A stretch of 64,000 nucleotides of DNA, taken from Cellulomonas shaoxiangyii (lineage in GTDB: Bacteria; Actinomycetota; Actinomycetes; Actinomycetales; Cellulomonadaceae). The notes beneath the pieces are model-generated. The model saw only the letters and a program-made list of their open reading frames with translations, was not told where the DNA came from and did not search any database. The stretch is from assembly GCF_004798685.1 (NCBI RefSeq), contig NZ_CP039291.1, positions 496,001 to 560,000 of the forward strand, in the 5' to 3' direction. Position numbers and translations under genes: made by a program. Shown here one piece after another: positions 27,622-36,003 of this stretch (its first letter is position 1; each line of letters starts with the position of its first letter).

Positions 27622-28768
27622 GGCCGTCGTCCCGCTGCCCGACGCACGCGTCGAGGTGCGCGGGGCGGCGTGGTTCGAGCCGACGGCCGACGGCGTCCTG
27701 CCGCACCGGCTGCCGGCGTGGACGCGCGCGCAGTTCCCCGACGCGTTCGTCGCGATGTGCGACGAGCAGCCCGCGGGCGTCCGGCTGCGGCTGCGGACCG
27801 CCGCGCGCCGGCTCACGCTGCACGTGCGGACGTGGCGCGTCGCGACGCTCCCGCACGCCGAGCCCGCCCCTCCCGAGCGGTTCGAGGTGGTCGTCGACGG
27901 GCGCGTCGCCGGGTCCGCGGTGTGCACCGCCGCCGGCGTCCTGACGTTCGACCCCGGCACGGCGACCACGGCGGCCGGGCCGGCGCCGGTGGGCGCGGTG
28001 GCGTTCACGCTGCCCGACGGCGCGGGCACCCCCGCCGACGTCGAGGTGTGGCTGCCCTACCGCGAGCGGGTCGCGCTCGTCGCCGTCGTGGCCGACGCGC
28101 CCGTCCTGCCGCCCGCCGCCGTCGACGCCCCCCGCTGGGTGCACCACGGGTCCTCGATCAGCCAGGGCGCGAACGCCGACGTGCCGACCGGGACGTGGCC
28201 CGTCGTCGCCGCCCGCACGGCGGGGCTCGACCTGGTCAACCTCGGCCTGTCCGGCAACGCGGTGCTCGACCCGTTCGTCGCGCGTGCGATCCGGGACCAG
28301 CCCGCCGACGTGGTCTCCGTGAAGCTGGGCATCAACGTGGTGAACCACGACGCGATGCGCCGGCGCGCGTTCGGGCCCGCCGTGCACGGGTTCCTCGACA
28401 CGGTCCGCGAGGGGCACCCGACGACGCCGCTGGTCGTGGTCTCGCCGGTGCTGTGCCCGCTGGTCGAGGACGTGCCCGGGCCGACGTCCATCGACCCGGA
28501 CGCGCCCGACGTGCGGTTCCGGACCGCGGGCCGGGCGTCCGAGGTCGCCGAGGGCAAGCTGTCGCTGCGGGTGGTGCGCGAGGTGCTGGCGGCCGTCGTG
28601 GCCGCGCGGCGGGACGCGGGCGACGCCGCCCTCGCCTACGTCGACGGACGCACCCTGTACGGCGACGCCGACGCAGCCGAGCTCCCGACGGCGGACCTGC
28701 TGCACCCCGACGCGGCCGCGCAGCGCCGCATGGGCGAGCGCTTCGCGGCGGTCCTGCGCGCGCTCTGA
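27599..28768 (+). CDS. SGNH/GDSL-type hydrolase
   Basis: A 389-residue protein. The N-terminal half (about 1-175) is a beta-sandwich-like domain. The C-terminal half is an SGNH hydrolase with block I HHGSSISQG (probable nucleophile Ser186), block II LGLSGNAVLDP, block III KLGINVVNHD, and block V DLLHPD (Asp366, His369). Such enzymes remove acetyl or other acyl groups, often from carbohydrates. The GTG at 27599 overlaps the flavoprotein gene by 23 bp, so the genes are coupled. No signal peptide is evident, implying an intracellular substrate. Confidence 0.85.
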   Translation: MRTATSTEAVVPLPDARVEVRGAAWFEPTADGVLPHRLPAWTRAQFPDAFVAMCDEQPAGVRLRLRTAARRLTLHVRTWRVATLPHAEPAPPERFEVVVDGRVAGSAVCTAAGVLTFDPGTATTAAGPAPVGAVAFTLPDGAGTPADVEVWLPYRERVALVAVVADAPVLPPAAVDAPRWVHHGSSISQGANADVPTGTWPVVAARTAGLDLVNLGLSGNAVLDPFVARAIRDQPADVVSVKLGINVVNHDAMRRRAFGPAVHGFLDTVREGHPTTPLVVVSPVLCPLVEDVPGPTSIDPDAPDVRFRTAGRASEVAEGKLSLRVVREVLAAVVAARRDAGDAALAYVDGRTLYGDADAAELPTADLLHPDAAAQRRMGERFAAVLRAL

Positions 28769-28815
28769 GGCCCCGGCGCGCGGCGCGGCCGGCCCCGCAC
28801 GCGGGCCCCGGACGC

Positions 28816-28852
28816 GACCGAGCGCGGGCGACGTGGTCGCCCGCGCTCGGTC
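28816..28852. terminator. Strong bidirectional terminator
   Basis: GACCGAGCGCGGGCGAC (28816-28832) and its exact complement (28836-28852) form a 17-bp stem with a 3-nt GTG loop. It lies between the convergent SGNH hydrolase and lipoprotein genes. Confidence 0.8.
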
Positions 28853-28859
28853 GGGTGGG

Positions 28860-29348
28860 TCAGATGCCGGCGCCCTCGAGCGACGCGGTCAGGCCGCCCT
28901 CCTGCTGCACGACGAGGCACTGCACCACGTCGTCGCCCTGCTCGAAGCTCAGCTCGGTGGGCACGAGGTAGGAGTAGTACAGCGACGACTCCTCGAAGCT
29001 CTTGCCGATGAAGGTGGTGAACTGCTCCAGGCAGTACGCCTCGGCGATCTCCTCGACCGTGGGGAGCTGGTCCTCGGTGATGGTCGTCTCCGCGTAGATC
29101 TCGGAGTCGTGCGGCTCGTCGCACGGGACCGTCGGCAGGGAGGTGATCTCGGTGGAGCCCTCGTCCTGCATGTAGTTCAGGCAGTCGCCGATCTGGAGCG
29201 TGAAGACGTCCGCCTGCGCGGATGCCGTCACCTCACCACCCGGCTCGGCGCGCGGGGCGGGGGGCGGGGTCTCGGAGCAGCCGGCCAGGGCGGCGGCGGC
29301 GGCGAGGAGGGCGACGGGGAGCAGGGCACTGCGGCGGTTCGGGTTCAC
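28860..29348 (-). CDS. Septum-formation-family lipoprotein
   Basis: About 162 residues. A lipoprotein signal (VALLAAAAALAGC, Cys24 with the GTG start at 29348) is followed by a short Pro/Ala stretch and a compact domain with conserved Cys residues: IGDCLNYMQD, VPCDEPHDSEIYAE, AYCLEQF and VQCLVV. This is the pattern of the actinobacterial septum-formation/DUF4190-associated secreted domain, where paired cysteines form disulfides. The start was chosen for signal-peptide length; upstream in-frame codons back to 29441 give a less plausible 31-residue extension. Confidence 0.75.
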   Translation of the reverse strand: MNPNRRSALLPVALLAAAAALAGCSETPPPAPRAEPGGEVTASAQADVFTLQIGDCLNYMQDEGSTEITSLPTVPCDEPHDSEIYAETTITEDQLPTVEEIAEAYCLEQFTTFIGKSFEESSLYYSYLVPTELSFEQGDDVVQCLVVQQEGGLTASLEGAGI

Positions 29349-29480
29349 CAGTGAAGTCAACCCGACGCCGGCCGGTTCCGTCGGACGCGGGATTCGTGCG
29401 CCGCGGGCAAACCTGGACGTTTCCTGTGTGCCGTCGGTCACAGCCCGGACGCGCGCCCCGGCCGTGGCCGCCCGCGCCCC

Positions 29481-30434
29481 TCAGAGGTGCGGCAGGACGT
29501 GCCGGACGTGCCGCTCGGCCATCGTCGCGAGGGTGCGGTCGGCGGGCGTCGCCCACACGTCCTCGTGGAAGATCTCGACCTCCACGTCGCCCGTGTAGCC
29601 CGCGTCCCGCACCCACCGCGTGACCGTCGCGAAGTCGACGTACCCGTCGCCCACGTGGCCGCGGGAGTTCAGCGGCTCGGCCGCCAGCGGCAGCACCCAG
29701 TCGCACACCTGGTAGGACGCGATGCGGCCCTCGGCGCCCGCGCGGGCGACCTGCCGCGCCAGGTCCGGGTCCCACCACACGTGGTAGGTGTCGACGACGA
29801 CGCCGACGACGTCCGGGTCGAACGGCGCCGCCAGGTCGAGGGCCTGGCCGAGCGTGGAGAGGACCGCGCGGTCGGCGGCGAACATGGGGTGCAGCGGCTC
29901 GAGCGCGAGCCGCACGCCGTGCTCGGCCGCGTAGGGCGCGAGCTCGGCGATGCGGTCCGCGACGCGCCGGCGCGTCGCGACGAGGTCGCGCGCGGGGTCC
30001 GCGGCGCCGGGGTCGGCCGACGGGTACGGACGCGCGCCCGCACCCGGAGCCGGGCACGCCGGCAGCCCGCCGACGACCATGATCAGCTCGTGCGTCCCGA
30101 GGGCCGCCGCCTCGCGGACCGCGAGCCGGTTGTCCTCGAGCGCGGCGCCCGCCGCGTCCGGGTCGGGCGTCGTGAGGAACCCGCCCCGGCACAGCGACGA
30201 CACGCGCAGCCCGTGGTCCGCGACGACGCGGGCGGCCTGGTCGGCGCCGACCTCCTGCACGCGGTCGCGCCACACGCCGATCGCGGACAGTCCGGCCGCC
30301 GCGGCCGCGGCGGCCGCCTCGGCGAGCGTCAGGTGCTTGGTCGTCGCGGTGTTCAGCGACAGCCGCGCGAGGTCCGCGCGCCGCCCGTGCGCGGCCTGCG
30401 CGACGGGGGCCACCGCGACGGCGCGCGTGCTCAC
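29481..30434 (-). CDS. Sugar phosphate isomerase/epimerase family protein (AP endonuclease 2 fold)
   Basis: A 317-residue xylose-isomerase-like TIM barrel of the IolE/AP-endonuclease-2 superfamily. Metal-ligand candidates are Glu in RLALEPLHP, Asp/His in VVDTYHVWWDP, and Glu near the end in VEVEIFHED. Such proteins isomerise, epimerise or dehydrate sugars and inositols. It overlaps the Gfo/Idh oxidoreductase by GTGA, forming a two-gene operon. This pairing is typical of pathways with 3-keto-sugar or inositol intermediates. The exact substrate is unknown. Confidence 0.85.
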   Translation of the reverse strand: MSTRAVAVAPVAQAAHGRRADLARLSLNTATTKHLTLAEAAAAAAAAGLSAIGVWRDRVQEVGADQAARVVADHGLRVSSLCRGGFLTTPDPDAAGAALEDNRLAVREAAALGTHELIMVVGGLPACPAPGAGARPYPSADPGAADPARDLVATRRRVADRIAELAPYAAEHGVRLALEPLHPMFAADRAVLSTLGQALDLAAPFDPDVVGVVVDTYHVWWDPDLARQVARAGAEGRIASYQVCDWVLPLAAEPLNSRGHVGDGYVDFATVTRWVRDAGYTGDVEVEIFHEDVWATPADRTLATMAERHVRHVLPHL

Positions 30435-31594
30435 AGGGCGATCTCGGGCACGTCGAGGCGCCGGCCCTCGGCGGACGAGCGCAGGCCCAGCTCGGCGAGC
30501 TGCACGCCGCGCGCCGCCGACAGCAGGTCGAAGCGGTGGGGGCGGCCCAGCGCGACGTCGGCGAGGAACTCCTCCCACTGCGCCTTGAACCCGTTGTCGA
30601 GCTCGGCGTTCGCGGGGATGTCGATCCACTGGTCCCGGAACCGCTCGGTGGTCGGCAGGTCGGGGTTCCACACCGGCTTCGGCGTGGCCGAGCGGGGCTG
30701 CGCGACGCAGTGGAACAGGCCGGCCACGGCCGAGCCCTCCGTGCCGTCGACCTGGAACTCGACGAGCTCGTCCCGGTGCACCCGCACGGCCCACGACGAG
30801 TTGATCTGCGCGACCACGGGGTCGCCGCCCGGCGTCTCGAGCTGGAAGATCCCGTACGCCGCGTCGTCGGCGGTCGCCTCGTAGGCGTTGCCCTGCTCGT
30901 CCCAGCGCGTCGGGATGTGCGTCGCGGTCTGCGACGAGACCGTGCGCACGGTGCCGACGACACCCTCGAGCACGTAGTTCCAGTGGCAGTACATGTCGAC
31001 GGTCATCCCGCCGCCGTCGGCCGTCCGGTAGTTCCAGGACGGGCGCTGCGCGCTCTGCACGTCGCCCTCCCACACCCAGTACCCGAACTCGCCGCGCAGC
31101 GACAGGATCCGGCCGAAGAAGCCCTCGTCCACGAGCCGGCGCAGCTTCACGAGCCCGGGCAGGTAGAGCTTGTCGTGCACGACGCCCGCCGTGACGCCGG
31201 TCGTCTCGCGCAGGCGGGCGAGCTCGACCGCCTCGGCCAGCGTCTCGGCCGTCGGCTTCTCGGTGTAGACGTGCTTGCCGGCCTTCATCGCCTCGGTGAG
31301 CGTGGCCGCGCGCAGGCTGGTCATCGACGCGTCGAAGACGATGTCGGTCGCCGGGTCGTGGATCGCGGCCTGCAGGTCGGTGGTCCAGTGCTCGACGCCG
31401 TGCTTCTCCGCGAGCTCGCGGACCTTGTCGGCGTTGCGGCCGACGAGGACGGGCTCGACCTGCACGCGCGTGCCGTCCGGCAGGGTGATGCCGCCCTGGT
31501 CGCGGATCGGCAGGATCGAGCGGACGAGGTGCTGGCGGTAGCCCATGCGGCCGGTGACGCCGTTCATGGCGATGCGCAGCGTGCGGGTGGTCAT
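30431..31594 (-). CDS. Gfo/Idh/MocA-family oxidoreductase
   Basis: A 387-residue NAD(P)-dependent sugar or inositol dehydrogenase. The N-terminal Rossmann domain starts LRIAMNGVTGRMGYRQHLVRSIL. The diagnostic EKP motif is in KHVYTEKPTAETL, and the catalytic-region His lies in VDMYCHWNYVLEG of the C-terminal domain. GGGAGA precedes the ATG. Together with the downstream isomerase it forms a small operon whose upstream region carries a LacI-type palindrome like the one before the SDR cluster. Reported activities in the family vary widely, so I do not name the substrate. Confidence 0.88.
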   Translation of the reverse strand: MTTRTLRIAMNGVTGRMGYRQHLVRSILPIRDQGGITLPDGTRVQVEPVLVGRNADKVRELAEKHGVEHWTTDLQAAIHDPATDIVFDASMTSLRAATLTEAMKAGKHVYTEKPTAETLAEAVELARLRETTGVTAGVVHDKLYLPGLVKLRRLVDEGFFGRILSLRGEFGYWVWEGDVQSAQRPSWNYRTADGGGMTVDMYCHWNYVLEGVVGTVRTVSSQTATHIPTRWDEQGNAYEATADDAAYGIFQLETPGGDPVVAQINSSWAVRVHRDELVEFQVDGTEGSAVAGLFHCVAQPRSATPKPVWNPDLPTTERFRDQWIDIPANAELDNGFKAQWEEFLADVALGRPHRFDLLSAARGVQLAELGLRSSAEGRRLDVPEIAL

Positions 31595-31636
31595 CGGGTC
31601 TCCCTGTGGTCGGGGCCGGCACCGTCGCCCGCCCGA

Positions 31637-31650
31637 GGAATGCGCTTTCC
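31637..31650. promoter_or_regulatory. LacI-type operator upstream of the Gfo/Idh operon
   Basis: GGAATGCGCTTTCC is symmetric at all but one pair of positions about GCGC. It lies 42 bp before the oxidoreductase ATG and is nearly identical to the site at 24508-24521. No LacI gene is adjacent, so the regulator is encoded elsewhere. Confidence 0.6.
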
Positions 31651-31712
31651 GGATGGTACCGGAGCGATGCCGCCCCGCGTCAAGGCCGGGCGGCTCCCGG
31701 AGGGCCCTGGCG

Positions 31713-33212
31713 TCAGCGGCGCAGGGTGCGCAGGGCCGCGACGGCGGCGGCCCGGAACCCGGGCGACGCGGCCACGTCCGCCGGCACCACCTGCCGCAGG
31801 GCCAGCACGCCGTCCACCGCCTCCTGCGGCGACCCGGCCGCGGCCCGCGCCAGCACCGGCGCGAGCGGGTCGTCGAGCGCGACCGTCCGGCCCGCGACCA
31901 CGAGGTCGCCCGCCGCCGCCGCGCGCACGTACGCGACCCAGGCGGCGAACGCCGTCGCCGCGGCGTGCGGCACCGCCCCCGCCGCGAGCCGGTCCGCGAC
32001 CGTGCCCAGCAGGCGCACGGGCAGCTTCTGCGACCCGTCCATCGCGACCTGCACCGTCGTGTGCCCGGTGGCGGGGTTGGCGAACCGGTGCAGCACCTCG
32101 TCGCGGTACGCCGCGAGGTCCGCGCCGTCCGGCGCGACCAGCGTCGGCAGGACGTCCTCGTCGATGAGCGCCCGGGCGACGGCCGCCAGGTCGGGGTCCG
32201 CGACGGCCTCGGCGATCGTCGCGTGCCCGCGCAGCGCGCCGAGGTACGCGAGGGTCGAGTGCGTCGCGTTGAGCACGCGCAGCTTGGCGCGCTCGTACGG
32301 CGCGACGTCGCCCGTGAGCGTCGCCCCCGCGCGCTCCCACGCCGGGCGCGGCCCCGCGAAGTCGTCCTCGACGACCCACTGGAAGAACGGCTCCCCGACG
32401 ACGAGCCCCTCGTCGCGCAGCCCGAGCAGCCGCTCCACCTCGGCGTGGTGCGCGTCGGTCGTCGCGGGCACGATCCGGTCGACCATCGTCGACGGGAACC
32501 GCACGTCCTGCTCGACCCACGCGCGCACGGCGTCCGACCCCGGGACGGCGGCCAGCGCGTCCGCGACGAGCCCGGCGAGCACGGTCCCGTTGTCGGTCAG
32601 GTTGTCGCAGCACACCACCGTGAGCGGCGCGCCCGACGACGCGTGCCGCCGCACGAGCCCGCGCACGAGCATCCCCACGGGCGTCCGCGCGGGCCCGTCG
32701 ACGGGTGCCGACAGCTCCCGGGCCGCGTCGGCGAGGTCCGCCGCCACCTCGTCCGCCGTCACGTCGAGGCCGCCGCCCGCCGCCCGGCGGTAGCCTTTCT
32801 CGGTCACGGTCAGCGTGACGACGTGCGTGGTCGGCGCCGCGAGCGCGGCGAGCACGCGGGCGGTGTCGCGGCCGGGGAACGCGACGTCCCGCACGGACCC
32901 CACGAGCCGCAGCGACGTCGCGTCGGCGCCCGCGGTCAGCACGCCGTACAGGCCGTCCTGCGGCACGAGCTGCTCGGCGACGCGCGGGCTGCGCTGCGTC
33001 ACGCCGAGGACGCCCCAGCCCGTCTCGCCGGTCGCCGCCGCGGCGTCCTCCGTGCAGACCACCTGGTGCGCGCGCGTGAACGCGCCGAGCCCCAGGTGCA
33101 CCTGCCCGACCGTGAGCGCGGCGGGGTCGACGGCCGGGCCGCGCACCGCGTCGGGGAGGGGGTGGGCGGCGCGCTCGCGCCAGGCCGGCAGGGACAGCCG
33201 GGGGTTCGTCAT
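31713..33212 (-). CDS. uxuB: Mannitol dehydrogenase family protein, probable fructuronate reductase
   Basis: A 499-residue long-chain polyol dehydrogenase. The N-terminal NAD-binding domain starts with VGQVHLGLGAFTRAHQ. The active-site region includes CCDNLTDNG, STMVDRIVP and the lysine-containing ERAKLRVLNATHSTLAYLG. Family members reduce D-fructuronate, D-tagaturonate or D-fructose. Because glucuronate isomerase, KDPG aldolase and KDG kinase lie next door, fructuronate to mannonate is the best fit. GGAG precedes the ATG. It follows a LacI gene on the same strand with a 36-bp gap, so the two may be co-transcribed. Confidence 0.85.
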   Translation of the reverse strand: MTNPRLSLPAWRERAAHPLPDAVRGPAVDPAALTVGQVHLGLGAFTRAHQVVCTEDAAAATGETGWGVLGVTQRSPRVAEQLVPQDGLYGVLTAGADATSLRLVGSVRDVAFPGRDTARVLAALAAPTTHVVTLTVTEKGYRRAAGGGLDVTADEVAADLADAARELSAPVDGPARTPVGMLVRGLVRRHASSGAPLTVVCCDNLTDNGTVLAGLVADALAAVPGSDAVRAWVEQDVRFPSTMVDRIVPATTDAHHAEVERLLGLRDEGLVVGEPFFQWVVEDDFAGPRPAWERAGATLTGDVAPYERAKLRVLNATHSTLAYLGALRGHATIAEAVADPDLAAVARALIDEDVLPTLVAPDGADLAAYRDEVLHRFANPATGHTTVQVAMDGSQKLPVRLLGTVADRLAAGAVPHAAATAFAAWVAYVRAAAAGDLVVAGRTVALDDPLAPVLARAAAGSPQEAVDGVLALRQVVPADVAASPGFRAAAVAALRTLRR

Positions 33213-33248
33213 CGAAGGGCTCCGGTGGTGGGGGGGTGGTCTGTCGGG

Positions 33249-34259
33249 TCAGGCGGGTGCGGCGGGCGGTGGTGCGGTGGGCGGCGGCGCGGTGGACGCG
33301 CGCACGACCAGCTCGACGGGCAGCGCCACGCGTGCCGGCTCGTCGCCGCGCGGCGGGTCGAGGAGCAGGTCGACGGCCGTGCGCCCGAGCCGGGCGAGCG
33401 GCGCGGCCACGGTCGTGAGCGCGGGCGTCACCAGGGTCGCGACGGGCGCGTCGTCGAACCCGACGACCGAGACGTCGTCCGGGACGCGCACCCCGCGCGT
33501 GCGCAGGCGGTCGAGCAGCCCGAGCGCCATGAGGTCGTTGTGCGCGAGCACGGCCGTGGCCCCCGCGGCGAGCGCGAGGTCGGCCGCGGCGACGCCGCCG
33601 GCGAACACGGGTGCGTGCGCGCCGAGGTCGACGACGTCGAGCCCCGGCAGCCGCGGGCCCGGGTCGTCGGCGAGCCCCTCGCGCCGGCGCGCGTCGGACC
33701 ACGACCCCGGCGGCCCGCCGGCGTACGCGATGCGGCGGTGCCCGAGCGCGTGCAGGTGGCGCACCGCCTGCCGCACGCCGTCGCGGTTGTCGATGACGAC
33801 GGACGGCAGCCCGGCGGCCTCGCGGTTGACGAGCAGCAGGGGCCCGCCGTCGGCGGCGACGTCCGCGAGGTCGTCGGGCGACATGCGGGGCGAGCACAGC
33901 AGGACGCCGTCGGCCTGCGCGCCGAGGTGGGAGACCAGCTCCGCCTCGAGCAGGGGGTCCTCCTCGGCGTCGGCGACGACCACGGCGTGCCCGGCCGCGC
34001 GGGCGCGCGCCTGCACGGCCTTCGCCACGGCCGAGAAGAACGGGTTCTCGAGGTCCGGCACGACCAGGCAGAGGTGCCCGGAGCGGCCGGTGATGAGCTC
34101 GCGCGCGGCGCGGTTGGGCCGGTACCCGAGCTCGCGGGCGACGCGCCGGACGAGCTCGCGACGCTCGGGCGCGACGAGGTCGGGTGCGCTGAGCGCCCGG
34201 GACGCGGTCGCGGGGGAGACGCCGGCGGCGCGCGCGACGTCGCGCAAGGTGACGGCCAT
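33249..34259 (-). CDS. LacI-family repressor of the hexuronate locus
   Basis: A 336-residue LacI/GalR regulator. The HTH and hinge read VTLRDVARAAGVSPATASRALSAPDLVAPE, and the effector domain includes VPDLENPFFSAVAKAV. It has a Pro/Ala tail. GAGGAGG precedes the ATG. It lies between uxuB (same strand) and uxaC (opposite strand), and the intergenic region has two LacI-type sites, so it most likely controls both directions in response to a hexuronate intermediate. Confidence 0.92.
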   Translation of the reverse strand: MAVTLRDVARAAGVSPATASRALSAPDLVAPERRELVRRVARELGYRPNRAARELITGRSGHLCLVVPDLENPFFSAVAKAVQARARAAGHAVVVADAEEDPLLEAELVSHLGAQADGVLLCSPRMSPDDLADVAADGGPLLLVNREAAGLPSVVIDNRDGVRQAVRHLHALGHRRIAYAGGPPGSWSDARRREGLADDPGPRLPGLDVVDLGAHAPVFAGGVAAADLALAAGATAVLAHNDLMALGLLDRLRTRGVRVPDDVSVVGFDDAPVATLVTPALTTVAAPLARLGRTAVDLLLDPPRGDEPARVALPVELVVRASTAPPPTAPPPAAPA

Positions 34260-34312
34260 CCGTCCTCCTCGTCCGACGGGCCGGGTGGTGCCGGGCGGAC
34301 GGGCGTCCGCGA

Positions 34313-34326
34313 TGAAAGCGATTTCA
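34313..34326. promoter_or_regulatory. LacI-type operator near the repressor gene
   Basis: TGAAAGCGATTTCA is a near-perfect palindrome (TGAAA-N4-TTTCA) 54 bp upstream of the repressor start. It is well placed for autoregulation. Confidence 0.55.
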
Positions 34327-34364
34327 GCACGCCCTACCGACCCTCCGCAACGACGTGGTCAGCG

Positions 34365-34414
34365 CTTGCGCCGATCCGGCGACCCCTGGCATGGTCGGAC
34401 TGCAAACGCATTCA
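34365..34414 (+). promoter_or_regulatory. Probable uxaC promoter with downstream operator
   Basis: TTGCGC (34366-34371) and CATGGT (34390-34395), with 18-bp spacing, form a weak promoter. TGCAAACGCATTCA (34401-34414), a LacI-type site, begins at about the expected transcription start, the same layout as in the rhamnose operon. Confidence 0.45.
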
Positions 34415-34515
34415 TCGTCGGATGCGCCGCCCGCCGGGTGTGCCGTGGCACGCGGCCGGGCCAGCGGCGGCGGGCGCGCAGGGGCGCCCGCCGCCCACGA
34501 CGTCCGGGAGGACCC

Positions 34516-36003
34516 ATGAGCGACACCGCAGCACGCTGGACGCTGCACCCCGACCGAGCGCTGCCGGCCGACCCCGTGACCCGGGGCCTCGCCCGGCAGG
34601 TGCTCGAGGCGACGCGGGACCTGCCGATCGTGTCCATGCACGGCCACGTCGACGCGGGCGTGCTCGCGCGCGACGAGCCGTTCGGCGACCCGGCGTCGCT
34701 GCTCGTCGTCCCGGACCACTACCTCGTGCGCATGCTCGTCTCGCAGGGCGTCCCGCACGACGCGCTCGGCGTCCCGCGCCGGGACGGGCAGCCGGTCGAG
34801 ACCGACCCGCGCGCGATCTGGCGGACGTTCGCCGCGCACTGGCACCTGTTCCGCGGCACGCCGACGCGGTTCTGGCTCGAGCACCAGCTGGTGGAGGTCC
34901 TCGGCGTCACGCAGAAGCTCTCCGCGGAGACGGCCGACGCGGCGTACGACACGATCGCCGAGCGCCTCGCCGACCCGGCGTTCCGCCCGCTGGCGCTGCT
35001 GGACGGCCTCGGCATCGAGATCATCGCCACGACCGACGCCGCCACCGCGACGCTCGCGGACCACGCGGACCTCGCCGCGCGCGGCTGGGGCGAGCGGGTC
35101 GTGCCGACGTTCCGTCCCGACGCCCTGCTGCACGTGGACCGGCCGGGCTGGCGGGACGACGTCGCGCTCCTCGGCGAGCGTGCCGGCGTCGAGATCGGGT
35201 CGTACGGCGACTACGTGCGGGCGCTGGAGGCCCGCCGGTGGGCGTTCGTCGAGGCGGGGGCCCGCGCCACGGACCACGGCCACCTGCGCGCCGACACGAC
35301 GCCGCTCGACCCCGCCGACGCGCAGGCCGTGTTCGCGGCGGCGCTGCGCGGCGAGGTCACGGCCGGCGAGGCCCAGGCGTTCAGCGCGCACATGCTCTTC
35401 GAGATGGCCCGCATGTCGACGCAGGACGGGCTCGTCATGCAGCTGCACCCGGGTGCGCTGCGCGACCACGACCCGCGCGTGGCGCTCGAGCGCGGCCCGG
35501 ACGTCGGCTACGACATCCCCGTCGCGACGGAGTACGTGCGCTCGCTCGCGCCGCTGCTGGAGGCCTTCGGGCACCACCCGGACCTGCGCCTGATCCTGTT
35601 CACGCTCGACGAGGACACGTTCAGCCGCGAGCTCGCGCCGCTCGCGGGCGTGTACCCGGCCGTGCGCCTCGGTGCGCCGTGGTGGTTCCTCGACAGCCCG
35701 GACGGCATGCGCCGGTACCGGGAGGCCGTCACGGACACGGCCGGCTTCTACAACACCACCGGGTTCGTCGACGACACCCGCGCGTTCCTGTCGATCCCGG
35801 CGCGACACGACCTGGCTCGCCGGATCGACGCGGGCTACCTGGCGCGACTCGTCGCGGAGCACCGGCTGGACCTCGACGAGGCCGTGCAGACGGCCGTGGA
35901 CCTCGCGTACCGCCTGCCGCGGGCGGCGTACCCTCCCGTCGCAGCAAGCGTTTTCCCCAGCAGTTCCGACCCCGCCGCAGCCCCTCAGGAGGTCCACCCG
36001 TGA
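34516..36003 (+). CDS. uxaC: Glucuronate isomerase
   Basis: A 495-residue uronate isomerase converting D-glucuronate to D-fructuronate (and galacturonate to tagaturonate). It is an amidohydrolase-fold enzyme with the metal motif MHGHVDAGVLARDEPFGDP near residue 40. Other typical blocks are WRTFAAHWHLFRGTPTRFWLEHQLVEVLGV, LGAPWWFLDSPDGMRRYRE and GFVDDTRAFLSIPARHD. CGGGAGGA precedes the ATG. Its stop overlaps the next gene by GTGA. It opens the hexuronate operon uxaC-kdgA-kdgK. Confidence 0.95.
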   Translation: MSDTAARWTLHPDRALPADPVTRGLARQVLEATRDLPIVSMHGHVDAGVLARDEPFGDPASLLVVPDHYLVRMLVSQGVPHDALGVPRRDGQPVETDPRAIWRTFAAHWHLFRGTPTRFWLEHQLVEVLGVTQKLSAETADAAYDTIAERLADPAFRPLALLDGLGIEIIATTDAATATLADHADLAARGWGERVVPTFRPDALLHVDRPGWRDDVALLGERAGVEIGSYGDYVRALEARRWAFVEAGARATDHGHLRADTTPLDPADAQAVFAAALRGEVTAGEAQAFSAHMLFEMARMSTQDGLVMQLHPGALRDHDPRVALERGPDVGYDIPVATEYVRSLAPLLEAFGHHPDLRLILFTLDEDTFSRELAPLAGVYPAVRLGAPWWFLDSPDGMRRYREAVTDTAGFYNTTGFVDDTRAFLSIPARHDLARRIDAGYLARLVAEHRLDLDEAVQTAVDLAYRLPRAAYPPVAASVFPSSSDPAAAPQEVHP

